Positions 43,359 to 51,319 of a stretch of DNA of 64,000 nt are shown piece by piece. Made by a program: the position numbers and the translations under genes. The notes under the pieces were generated by a model. It worked only from the letters and a program-made list of their open reading frames with translations. It had not been told where the DNA came from and did not search any database. The DNA is from CAZKCI01 sp964584165 (lineage in GTDB: Bacteria; Auribacterota; Erginobacteria; Erginobacterales; CAZKCI01), in NCBI GenBank assembly GCA_964584165.1, contig CAZOYW010000004.1, positions 1 to 64,000 on the forward strand, read 5' to 3'. Within the stretch, counting starts at the first letter, position 1. Each line of letters begins with the position of its first letter.

Positions 43359-43949
43359 TCAGGGAAGCGACTGACCGGCAGTGCCTTTCGCCGTTTTACT
43401 TTTGCCTTTTACCTTTTGCCTTTTGCCCTGTCGATAGTACTGCGGCGTCAGGAGCGGCGCCAGGGCGTAGATGAGGATGTATTCGTAAGCGCGCTTCCGG
43501 CTGGAGAAGCCGCCGGTAAGGATCCCGATCGCCCCCATCTTCTGCTTGGTGTTCCGGCCCCCCGTCAGCTCGTCCATCGCCTCGCCGAGCTCGAGGCCGT
43601 CTTGGAGGACCCGCCGACGGACGGAAGCGGGGAGGGAGACATGGCCTCCGCCCCCGACGTGGCAGCGCTTCCCGTCGTAGACCGCCGCCCAGCCCGCGGT
43701 CAGGAAACGGCCGTCGACCACGGTGGTGGACCCCTCCATCCCGACCCCCAGGTCGGCCCGCGCGCGGGCGGCGGCCCGGCGGGCGCGGGCCACCGCGCCC
43801 CGGATCGCCTCCTCGTCGCTCAAGGGGTTGGCGGAGACGCCGGAGGCGACCTCGACCGGGACGATCGCGGCGGCGGGGTAAACGCGGCGCAGGACGCTCC
43901 GGGCGGCGGCGAGCTTGACCGGGTTGCGGGATCCGACGGCGATTTTCAT
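43359..43949 (-). CDS. yjjX: Inosine/xanthosine triphosphatase-like NTPase (YjjX/DUF84), C-terminally extended
   Basis: 196 aa from MKIAVGSRNPVKLAAARSVL (43949). Same family as 39723-40250, with GVGMEGSTTVVDGRF, ELGEAMDELTGGRNTKQKMGAIGILTGG and the C-terminal YEYILIYALAPLLTPQYYRQ. The domain ends there; the last 20 or so residues (GKRQKVKGKSKTAKGTAGQS) are read from a CTTTTGCC-type low-complexity intergenic repeat, so the natural stop has been lost and the frame runs on. The upstream frame to 44429 is a shadow of the beta-barrel gene. Confidence 0.88.
   Translation of the reverse strand: MKIAVGSRNPVKLAAARSVLRRVYPAAAIVPVEVASGVSANPLSDEEAIRGAVARARRAAARARADLGVGMEGSTTVVDGRFLTAGWAAVYDGKRCHVGGGGHVSLPASVRRRVLQDGLELGEAMDELTGGRNTKQKMGAIGILTGGFSSRKRAYEYILIYALAPLLTPQYYRQGKRQKVKGKSKTAKGTAGQSLP
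43380..43435. repeat. CCTTTTGCC/CTTTTACC low-complexity module
   Basis: Repeats of cttttgcc, cttttacc, cttttgcc, cttttgccc overlap the 3' end of the yjjX-type gene. Period about 10 bp. Confidence 0.75.
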
Positions 43950-44043
43950 GCTCTTTCCGTCCCTCCGCGGGGGGCGGGGCGGAAATAAATTATGCCATAA
44001 CCCGCCCGCTTCGCCGAAGAGATTATCGCTCCGCCGGAATGCG

Positions 44044-44071
44044 TTGACATGGTCCAGTCCCGGGCTATGAT
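44044..44071 (+). promoter_or_regulatory. Sigma70-type promoter for the beta-barrel gene
   Basis: TTGACA at 44044-44049, 16-bp spacer, TATGAT at 44066-44071; leader of about 22 nt containing GGAGGG (44088-44093) before the ATG at 44100. Best consensus promoter in the window. Confidence 0.7.
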
Positions 44072-44099
44072 GAGAAAAACCATCCGCGGAGGGAAGCCC

Positions 44100-45014
44100 A
44101 TGAAAATTCTGCTCGGTCCGGTCGTTGCGTTGGCGCTCGCCGCTTCGGCGCTTCAGCCGTTCCCCGTCGCCGCCTGGGAGAGCGACAAAGGAGCCGAGGC
44201 CACCTATACCTTCCTGCCGCTCAGCGACCTCAAGGACGACGACGGGAAGGTCCGGATGCACTCCGTCCGGGCCTTCGCGACCGCCCCCATCCCGGTGGCC
44301 GACTCGGTCTTCCTCGCCCTCCGCGCCGCCTACCAGGGCCTCTTCGTCGCCTACGAGGACATCGTCTTCTCCTACCCCGACGGCAAGGGCGGGGTCTTCA
44401 CCGAAGCGGACCTCCCGGACAAGCTCCATGCCCTCGACGCCGCCCTGGGCGTCGGCGCGGCCCTAAGCGACGAGTTGAGCGTCTACGGCGAGTTCCAGCC
44501 CGGAATCCATAGCGACTTCGAGGACGTGACCAGCCAGGACGTCTACTACCAGGGCGGCCTGATGGCGTCCTGGAAGTTCAGCGAGGAACTCACCGGGATC
44601 GTCGGCGTCTACTACGGCGACGACTTCGGCGAGCCGGAGGTCTTCCCCCTCCTCGGGGTCGAGTGGCAGATCGACGACGACTGGGCGCTCGACCTCTTCC
44701 TCCCCGAGTACGGCGTCTTCGGCTACCGCGCGGCGGAGTGGCTCACGGTCGGGTTGCGCGGTCGCCTGGAGGGGCACCAGTTCCGCCTCTCCGAGATGAC
44801 GCCCTGGGAGAACACGGTGGCCCGCTACGAGCAGGTGCTCGCCGGCCCCTTCCTGGACCTCCACTTCAGCCGGCATGTCTCGCTCCGCCTGGAAGGAGGG
44901 ATCGCCACCGGGAGGACCTTCGAGTTCCGCGACGCCGACTCCAGCGCCAAGCTCTATAACGGTGACCTCGAGGACGGCGGCTACCTGAGCGTCTCTCTGG
45001 CCGGGTATTTCTAG
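44100..45014 (+). CDS. Outer-membrane beta-barrel-like protein
   Basis: 304 aa. Signal peptide (MKILLGPVVALALAASALQP, cut near PVAAWE). The rest alternates hydrophobic and polar residues in strands (e.g. VFLALRAAYQGLF, ELSVYGEFQPGI, YYQGGLMASWKF, LTGIVGVYYGDDF, VSLRLEGGIATGRT) and ends in Phe (SVSLAGYF), the usual recognition signal for the BAM complex. No recognised family; resembles DUF6268-like proteins but I cannot confirm. Single-gene transcription unit with its own good promoter. Confidence 0.75.
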   Translation: MKILLGPVVALALAASALQPFPVAAWESDKGAEATYTFLPLSDLKDDDGKVRMHSVRAFATAPIPVADSVFLALRAAYQGLFVAYEDIVFSYPDGKGGVFTEADLPDKLHALDAALGVGAALSDELSVYGEFQPGIHSDFEDVTSQDVYYQGGLMASWKFSEELTGIVGVYYGDDFGEPEVFPLLGVEWQIDDDWALDLFLPEYGVFGYRAAEWLTVGLRGRLEGHQFRLSEMTPWENTVARYEQVLAGPFLDLHFSRHVSLRLEGGIATGRTFEFRDADSSAKLYNGDLEDGGYLSVSLAGYF

Positions 45015-45034
45015 GAGCGTTCTCGATCCCGGCG

Positions 45035-45110
45035 CGCGGTGTAGGCCGGTTCTGTGAACCGGCGGCCCGGCTCGGTGCGCCCGCTCATAGAGCGGGCCTA
45101 CAGCGCCCAC
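45035..45110. repeat. GTAGG-edged palindrome block
   Basis: gtaggccggttctgtgaaccggcggcc and cgcccgctcatagagcgggcctacagcg: two hairpins (CCGGTTCtgtGAACCGG and CCCGCTCataGAGCGGG), bounded by GTAGG and CCTAC. Related to 47690-47845 and to the palindrome at 7435. Confidence 0.85.
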
Positions 45111-45162
45111 CTTGTCCGTCGCATCTTCTGCCGGCCGCCGCAAAGAGGCGGCGCTCAAGCGG

Positions 45163-46713
45163 TTATACGGCCGCCCCGTTTTTTCCCGCGCTCTTCAGCA
45201 GCCAATCCCCGTCGATCGGGGTGAAGGCGTCGGCCGCCTGGGCGAGCTCCCGGGCGGTGGCGCGCTCCACCGCGTAGACCTCCACCCGGCAGTTCTTCCG
45301 CTTCAGGTAGGGGACGATCTCGGCGAAGTCGCCGTCGCCGCTGATCAGGGCGATGGTGTCGAGGTCGCCGGCATACTTGATCAGGTCGAGCGCCATCCCC
45401 ATGTCCCAGTTCCCCTTCATGGAGCGGTCCGCCCGCACCTTGAGCGGCCGGCGCTTGACCTGGAAGCCCTTGAACTGGAGCATCTGGAAGAAGGATTCGG
45501 GATCTCCGAAGTCGGCCTGGACGACGTAGGCGATCGACCGGACGATCTTCCTCCCCGCCGCCACCCGGGTGCGCAGCTCATCATAATCCATGCGGGAGCC
45601 GCCCAGGAAGTCGCGGACGGTATAGTAGACGTTCTGGACATCGACGAAGATCCCCAGTCTCTCCTCCTCCCGGGGCGGCCGGGACGGGGGGGCGGGCTTC
45701 TTCGCCTCCTCCAGGGCTCGGAGCTTTTCCCGGAGACCGGCGACCTCCTCCTCCCGCTCCCGGAGGTCCTTCTCGATCTCCCGCTTCTCCCGCTCGGCCA
45801 GGTTGATGGTCAGCCGGTCCTCCTCGGCCTTCTTCCGGAGGGAGGCGGCTTCCTCGGCCGCGGAGCGGGCCTGCTGGAGATCGTGCTCCTTCCGCCGGAG
45901 GTCCTTCTCCAGGGCGTGGAGGCGGTGGGAGAGGGAGTCGGGCGGCTCGGATGCGGGTCGCGCCTGGAGCTCCCGGACGGCGACCCGGCCCGCCTCTTCC
46001 CGCTCCTTGAGGGCGGTCTTGAGGCGGATGATCTCCCCTTCCTTCTCCTTCACTTCCTCCAGACGCTTCTTGGCCAGTTCCCGCGCCTTCTGGGCCTCGT
46101 CCCCGGCCCGCCTCAGGTTCTTCCCCAGCGTCCTCGCCTCCCGGTTGGCCTCCTCCGCCAACCGGCGGAGGCCTTCGACCATCCGATCCAGGCCGCGGAG
46201 CCCCTCCGCGTCTCTCTCCGGAAGCTCCCCTTCCGCGTTCTCGTTCCCGGGCCTCGGCTTCGTCTCCGGCGCCGGCGGATCCTTCCGGGCTCGCTTCTCC
46301 TCCCGGACGAACTCCCGGATCGTCTTCCGGGCGGCCAGGCTGACCGATTTTCTCTCGTCCCGGAGGGCGGCCCAAAGGCTCGGCCCGAACTCCCCGCGCT
46401 CCAGGAGCTCCTCCCAATTCCGGAGGGAGGAGCGGATCCGAGAGGGGCCGTCGCGGACCTGCGTCTCCCGGCGCTCGCGGCTGGCGCGGTCGAGGGCGGC
46501 CTGGAGGCGGGGGAGGAGGTCGGGCGATTTTTTCGCTTCGTCCCAGAGATGGCCGATCAGGTCTCCGGTGCCGATCTTCTCCAGGCGGTAGCCCGGCGTC
46601 TCCACCTTGAGCTCGTGGCAGAGAGCGACGAGCTCGTGCCGGGAGAGGGACTGAGAGAGGATGCCGGCGAAAAGGGGCAGGGTCAGTTCGGAGTAGAACT
46701 CCTCGATTCTCAC
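45163..46713 (-). CDS. NYN-domain (LabA/DUF88-like) protein with long coiled coil
   Basis: 516 aa. C-terminal NYN (PIN-like) nuclease domain, about residues 350-510: acidic positions in GIFVDVQNVYY, MKGNWDMGMALDLIKYA and ISGDGDFAEIVPYLKR are intact, so likely a metal-dependent RNase. Middle region (about 130-345) is a long Glu/Arg/Lys coiled coil (e.g. EEANREARTLGKNLRRAGDE). N-terminal 120 residues helical, unknown. A coiled coil fused to a NYN domain suggests an oligomeric or tethered RNase. No neighbouring partner is obvious. Confidence 0.88.
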   Translation of the reverse strand: MRIEEFYSELTLPLFAGILSQSLSRHELVALCHELKVETPGYRLEKIGTGDLIGHLWDEAKKSPDLLPRLQAALDRASRERRETQVRDGPSRIRSSLRNWEELLERGEFGPSLWAALRDERKSVSLAARKTIREFVREEKRARKDPPAPETKPRPGNENAEGELPERDAEGLRGLDRMVEGLRRLAEEANREARTLGKNLRRAGDEAQKARELAKKRLEEVKEKEGEIIRLKTALKEREEAGRVAVRELQARPASEPPDSLSHRLHALEKDLRRKEHDLQQARSAAEEAASLRKKAEEDRLTINLAEREKREIEKDLREREEEVAGLREKLRALEEAKKPAPPSRPPREEERLGIFVDVQNVYYTVRDFLGGSRMDYDELRTRVAAGRKIVRSIAYVVQADFGDPESFFQMLQFKGFQVKRRPLKVRADRSMKGNWDMGMALDLIKYAGDLDTIALISGDGDFAEIVPYLKRKNCRVEVYAVERATARELAQAADAFTPIDGDWLLKSAGKNGAAV

Positions 46714-46850
46714 TGGCGTCTCCAGCGGATTAGACCGATCTTCCGGAGCGATTGTTCAAGGCAATTCCCGCCTTCCGCGGTACAATCCGGGCGGCCGTTT
46801 TCGGGCGGCGCGCCGGCCGCATTATAAACCTTGGCCGGGGAGATCGAGCG

Positions 46851-47648
46851 GTGGAAAACGCGGAGATCTACTATTTCTCGGGGACGGGGAACACGCTCCT
46901 GATCGTGCGGGAGCTGGCCGCCGCCCTCTCCGAACGGGGGGTCGCGGTCCGGATATTCCCCCTGGAGAAGGCCGACCCGCGGGCGATGCGCCTCTCCGGC
47001 GCGCTTGGCCTCGCCTTCCCCGTGGCCGCCCAGTCCACCTTCCCCTTCGTCTGGAGGTTCATCGAAGGCCTCCCCCCGGGGGAGGGGAGGGGGGTCTTCA
47101 TGGCGGATACGCTGGCCGGCTTTTCGGGAGGGATCGTCGGCCCCCTGAGAAGGACCCTGGCGCAGAAAGGCTATCGCCCGCTCGGAGCGGCGGAGATCGT
47201 CATGCCCTCGAACTTCTTCCCCGGCCGGCGCGACCCGGCCAAGGAGGCGGCGGCGATCCGGGCCGGCCGGCTCGCCGCCCGCCGTTTCGCGGAGTCGCTC
47301 GGCGCCGGAAAGGGGCGCTGGGGGCGGGTCCCGCTCGTTTCCGATCTCGTCTGCCGCTTCTCCCGTTCCGCCCTTCTCTGGAAAGGGCTGCGCCGGTTCT
47401 TTCCCCTCGCGGTCGACCCCGCCCGCTGCACGCGCTGCGGGCTTTGCGCGAGGCTTTGCCCGGTCGGGAACATCGCCCTGAAGGATCTCCCGGTCTTCGC
47501 CGGCCGCTGCGAGCTCTGCCTGCGCTGCCGTTCGTTCTGCCCGGCCTCCGCGATCGCCGTGCCGGGGAAGAGGTCCGAGGCCTACCGGGCGGTGGAACTG
47601 AAGGAAATACTGGGCGGTGAAGACGGAGACCTGGCGCCGGTCAGCTAG
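46851..47648 (+). CDS. EFR1-type flavodoxin-ferredoxin fusion
   Basis: 265 aa from the GTG at 46851 (GGGGAG upstream, TATAAA at 46823-46828); the longer frame from 46752 adds non-coding-like residues. N-terminal flavodoxin fold with FMN loop FSGTGNTLLIV; C-terminal 2[4Fe-4S] ferredoxin with CTRCGLCARLCPVG and CELCLRCRSFCPAS. Such EFR1 proteins carry electrons in anaerobes; partner unknown. Confidence 0.9.
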   Translation: MENAEIYYFSGTGNTLLIVRELAAALSERGVAVRIFPLEKADPRAMRLSGALGLAFPVAAQSTFPFVWRFIEGLPPGEGRGVFMADTLAGFSGGIVGPLRRTLAQKGYRPLGAAEIVMPSNFFPGRRDPAKEAAAIRAGRLAARRFAESLGAGKGRWGRVPLVSDLVCRFSRSALLWKGLRRFFPLAVDPARCTRCGLCARLCPVGNIALKDLPVFAGRCELCLRCRSFCPASAIAVPGKRSEAYRAVELKEILGGEDGDLAPVS

Positions 47649-47689
47649 TGCCTGTAATCTATAAGATGTCGGCCGGTTCTCCGCCTCCG

Positions 47690-47845
47690 CCCAGGCTTCG
47701 GCGGACAGGTGTGAACCGGCGTCCCGGCCCGCCGCGCCCCGACTTTGTCGGGGCCTACAGCGGCGGCCCGGCTCGTCGCGCCTTGTAGGCCGCTTCTGTG
47801 AAGCGGCGTCAGCCCGTCGCGCCCCGACTTTGTCGGGGCCTACTG
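47690..47845. repeat. Array of CCCCGACTTTGTCGGGG palindromes
   Basis: Two copies of cgccccgactttgtcggggcctac (CCCCGAC/GTCGGGG) plus gtaggccgcttctgtgaagcggcgtc (CCGCTTC/GAAGCGG) and gtgaaccggc. Each palindrome has a 3-nt loop and a GTAGG or CCTAC edge. The second CCTAC copy ends 6 bp before the next gene. Confidence 0.9.
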
Positions 47846-47853
47846 AGAGCGGA

Positions 47854-48843
47854 GTGAGAAGAGCGCTTTCCATCGCCGTCCTCATGTGCCTCCTGGGACC
47901 CCTCGCCGGATGCGGCGGGGGGACGGAGACGAAGGAGCGGGTCAAGGTGGGCGCCGTCTTCACTTCCTCCCTCGAGGCCCCCTGGGCGGCCGCCCTCCAC
48001 CAGGCCCTGGAGAAGGGGGAGAGGGAGGGGGAGATCGCCTACGACTTCGCCGAGAAAGTCCCTCCCGCCGAGGCGCCCCGGGTTGCCCGGGAATACGGGG
48101 AAAGGGGATACAAGGCCGTTTTCGCCGAGGCCTTCGAGTGCGAGGAGGGGATGCGCCGGGCCGCCGCCGACTTCCCCGAGGTCGCCTTCTGCCTCGGCTC
48201 GCGCCGGGGGCCCACGGACCCCAACGTCTCGGTCCTGGACGCCTACGTCCACGAACCCTCCTACCTCTGCGGGCTCCTGGTCGGGAAGCTCGTCCGGCGG
48301 GGGACGGTTGGCGCGGTCGTCGGCTTCTCCACGCCCGGGGGCGAGCGGACGATCAACGCCTTCCGCCGCGGGCTCCTCGAGTCGCTCCCCTCGGCCCGCC
48401 TCCTCGTCGCCCGCCTGGAGAAGCGGTTCGACCCCCCCGCCGCCGATGCGGCCGCGCGCGGCCTGATCGAGAAGGGGGCCGAGGTCGTCTTCGGGGAGTC
48501 CTACGGGGTTTTCCCGGCCTGCCGCCGGGCCCGGGTGATGGCCCTGGGAAACCTTCTCGACCAGTACTCGCTCGCCCCGGAGACGGTGGTTACCGGTCCG
48601 GTCTGGGACCCCTGGCCTCTGATCGAGTCGGTCCTCGCCGGGCTCAAGGACCGCTCGTACCGGGCGGCGGACCTCTCCCCGCTCTGCCTGATGGCCCGCG
48701 GGGGCGCCCAGCTCGCGCCCTACCACGCCTTCGACCTGAGGATCACCCCGGAGGTCAGGGAGGCGATCGAGGAGAGGCGGCGCGAGATCGTCTCCGGGGT
48801 CTTCCGGGTCCCCATCGACGAGACGCTCCACCCCTCCGACTGA
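47854..48843 (+). CDS. BMP/PnrA-like substrate-binding lipoprotein
   Basis: 329 aa from the GTG at 47854, next to GAGCGGA. Lipoprotein signal VRRALSIAVLMCLLGPLAGC with Cys at residue 20. The body matches the BMP family of periplasmic nucleoside-type binding proteins: KVGAVFTSSLEAPWAAALHQA, VAFCLGSRRGPTDPN, EPSYLCGLLVGKLV, VGFSTPGGERTINAFRRGL, PACRRARVMALGN. No ABC permease or ATPase is adjacent, so it may work with a distant transporter or as a sensor-like lipoprotein. Confidence 0.85.
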   Translation: MRRALSIAVLMCLLGPLAGCGGGTETKERVKVGAVFTSSLEAPWAAALHQALEKGEREGEIAYDFAEKVPPAEAPRVAREYGERGYKAVFAEAFECEEGMRRAAADFPEVAFCLGSRRGPTDPNVSVLDAYVHEPSYLCGLLVGKLVRRGTVGAVVGFSTPGGERTINAFRRGLLESLPSARLLVARLEKRFDPPAADAAARGLIEKGAEVVFGESYGVFPACRRARVMALGNLLDQYSLAPETVVTGPVWDPWPLIESVLAGLKDRSYRAADLSPLCLMARGGAQLAPYHAFDLRITPEVREAIEERRREIVSGVFRVPIDETLHPSD

Positions 48844-48883
48844 CGGCGGGAGAAACCCGTGGTCCGAAGCCCGTCCCGGGGGC

Positions 48884-48889
48884 TATAAT
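48884..48889 (+). promoter_or_regulatory. -10 element (TATAAT) for the APC transporter
   Basis: TATAAT at 48884-48889, 35 bp before the ATG at 48925. No clear -35 box. Confidence 0.45.
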
Positions 48890-48924
48890 AATCGCGGAAG
48901 CTGTCAGGTCCGTCCGGAACCGCC

Positions 48925-50973
48925 ATGAGCGTCCCCCTGCCGCCCCGGCCCACGCTCCTCGAGCGCCTGAAGGTGGTCTTCCTTGGCGCCTCCCACAGCC
49001 TCTCCGACCATTCCCTCTTCCACCGGCTCTCGCTGGCCGCCTTCTTCGCCTGGGTGGGGCTGGGAGCGGACGGACTTTCCTCATCCTGCTACGGCCCCTC
49101 CGAGGCCTTCCTCGCGCTCGGGTCCTGGCCGCATCTCGCCATCTTCGTCGCTCTCGGGTCGGCCCTGACCGTGCTGGTCATCTCCGCGTCCTACTCCCAG
49201 ATCATCGACCTCTTCCCCACCGGCGGGGGCGGCTACCTCGTCTCCACGCGCCTCCTCTCCCCGACCCTGGGGATGGTCTCGGGCTGCGCGCTCCTCGTCG
49301 ACTACGTCCTCACCATCACCCTCTCGCTCGCCAGCGGGGCGGACGCGATCTTCTCCTTCCTGCCCGAGCGCTTCTATCCCTACCGCCTGGCCCTGGCGGT
49401 GGCGGGGGTGGCCCTCCTCACCCTGCTCAACCTCCGGGGGGTGAAGGAATCGGTCCTGCCCCTGGTCCCCATCTTCCTGGTCTTTCTCCTCACCCACGTC
49501 TTCGCCGTCGTCTTCGCCGGTTTCTCCAACGCCGGGGAGCTGCCCGCGGTCCTGGGGAAGGCCGGGAGCGAGCTCGGCCACGCGGCGGGGACGTTGGGCT
49601 GGGCGGGCGCTCTTTTCCTGGTCTTGCGCGCCTACAGCATGGGAGCGGGGACCTACACCGGGATCGAAGCGGTGGCCAATGGCCTCCCCATCCTCCGGGA
49701 GCCCAAGGCCCGGACCGGGAAGACCACGATGCGCTACATGGCCTTCTCCCTCTCCTTCATGGTCCTGGGGCTGATCGCCGCCTACCTCCTTTACGGGGTG
49801 CGCGCCCTCCCCGGGAAGACGCTCAACGCCGTCCTCTTCGAGCGGGTGGCCGGCTCCTGGGGACAAGGGATCGGCCGCGCCTTCGTCCTCACCTCCCTCG
49901 TCTCCGAGGCCGCCATCCTCTTCGTCGCCGCCCAGACCGGTTTCCTGGACGGCCCCCGGGTGCTCTCATCCATGGCCCTCGACCGCTGGGTCCCCACCCG
50001 CTTCGCCATGCTCTCCGACCGGCTGGTCACCCGGAACGGCATCCTGCTCATGGGCGGCGCGGCGGCGATCCTGATGATCGCCACCGGGGGCTCGGTCACC
50101 TTTCTGGTCGTCCTCTACAGCATCAACGTCTTCATCGACTTCGTGCTCTCCCAGCTCGGGATGGTCCGCCACTGGCTCTCCTGCGACCTGCCCCGTCTCC
50201 AGCGTCTGCGCAAGCTCGCCGTCAACGGGCTCGGCCTCGTCCTCTGCGCCTCGATCCTCGCCGTGGTGACGGTGCTCAAGTTCAACGACGGGGGATGGAT
50301 CACCCTCCTGGTGACGGGGACGCTGATCGGGGCGGTCGTCATGATCAAGCGGCATTACGCCCACACCGGCCGCCTCCTCAGCTCCCTCGACGCTCTGGTC
50401 GGAACGGCGGAGTCGGCGCCCGGGAACTCCGCCGCGCCCCCTCCGTCGTCCGCCGACCCCGAGGCCCGGACGGCGGTGCTCCTGGTCAACGGCTTCAACG
50501 GGCTCGGGCTGCACACCCTCTTCAGCGTCTTTAGGATGTTCGGCGGGATCTATCGGAACTACGTCTTCATCCAGGTGGGGGCGGTGGACGTGGGGACCTT
50601 CAAGAGCCCCTCCGAGCTCGAGCGCCTCACCGCCCGGGTGCGGAATGACCTCGACCGCTACGTCGCCTTCATGGGGAAGAACGGCTACTACGCCGAGGGG
50701 ATATTCCGCCTGGGCACCGACGTGGTGGACGAGATCAGCCGGCTGGCGCCCGAGATCGTCCGCCGCTTCCCCCACTCGGCGATCTTCGCCGGGCGGCTCG
50801 TCTTCCCCGAGGACTCCTTCGTCTCGCGCTGGCTCCACAACTTCACGGTGGGGGCGGTCCAGAAGAACCTCTACCGGATGGGGATCCCCTTCTTCATCCT
50901 TCCGATCCCGGTCTGGCCGACGCCGGACGCCAGCGTCTGCTCCTGCCCGTCGCCCTCCTCGCTCCTCTCCTGA
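48925..50973 (+). CDS. APC-superfamily amino acid/polyamine permease with cytosolic C-terminal domain
   Basis: 682 aa. Starts with a cytosolic stretch, then about twelve transmembrane helices with the first-helix motif AWVGLGADGLSSSCYGPSEAF, GGGGYLVSTRLLSP and FLDGPRVLSSMALDRWVP, features of APC transporters. The last 180 residues form a soluble domain (AVLLVNGFNGLGLHTLFSVFRMF ... KNGYYAEGIFRLGTDVVDEI) I cannot assign. Ion/amino acid specificity cannot be read. Its TGA starts a weak hairpin (50971-50989). Confidence 0.85.
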   Translation: MSVPLPPRPTLLERLKVVFLGASHSLSDHSLFHRLSLAAFFAWVGLGADGLSSSCYGPSEAFLALGSWPHLAIFVALGSALTVLVISASYSQIIDLFPTGGGGYLVSTRLLSPTLGMVSGCALLVDYVLTITLSLASGADAIFSFLPERFYPYRLALAVAGVALLTLLNLRGVKESVLPLVPIFLVFLLTHVFAVVFAGFSNAGELPAVLGKAGSELGHAAGTLGWAGALFLVLRAYSMGAGTYTGIEAVANGLPILREPKARTGKTTMRYMAFSLSFMVLGLIAAYLLYGVRALPGKTLNAVLFERVAGSWGQGIGRAFVLTSLVSEAAILFVAAQTGFLDGPRVLSSMALDRWVPTRFAMLSDRLVTRNGILLMGGAAAILMIATGGSVTFLVVLYSINVFIDFVLSQLGMVRHWLSCDLPRLQRLRKLAVNGLGLVLCASILAVVTVLKFNDGGWITLLVTGTLIGAVVMIKRHYAHTGRLLSSLDALVGTAESAPGNSAAPPPSSADPEARTAVLLVNGFNGLGLHTLFSVFRMFGGIYRNYVFIQVGAVDVGTFKSPSELERLTARVRNDLDRYVAFMGKNGYYAEGIFRLGTDVVDEISRLAPEIVRRFPHSAIFAGRLVFPEDSFVSRWLHNFTVGAVQKNLYRMGIPFFILPIPVWPTPDASVCSCPSPSSLLS

Positions 50974-51319
50974 GCTCCGTTCGGGCTCATCTATCTAAGG
51001 AATCCAGGAAGCCAGGATAAGATAGCGGAGCGCCCCCTCTAGTCAGCCATTTCGGGCTTCCTCATCCTGAGCCCGCGCCTTGTCCCTTTTCAACCGCGAA
51101 TCTTCGCGAATCTCCGCGAAGGGCTTGACCCTGGCTTACCGATCGCTCTTGGCTTTTCGTGGGCGATCAAAACCATCCAAGATCGGGGCGAGACGCCCCT
51201 CCCACAAATTGAACGAGTGATCGGCGGCGGGACGGAAGGGATTAGTAACCGGGCCATTCGCGGAGATTCGCGCAGATTCGCGGTTGAATTCAGCCCGGCC
51301 GGGGGAGGCGGCCGGACGA
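50974..51319. repeat. 346-bp intergenic region with TTCGCG modules
   Basis: No gene seen. Contains a weak hairpin over the upstream stop, ctatctaaggaatccagg / ccaggataagatag, and words cgcgaatcttcgcgaatctccgcgaa (51099 onwards) with an inverted counterpart attcgcggagattcgcgcagattcgcgg near 51255. The two word clusters are about 150 bp apart and could pair. Confidence 0.75.
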
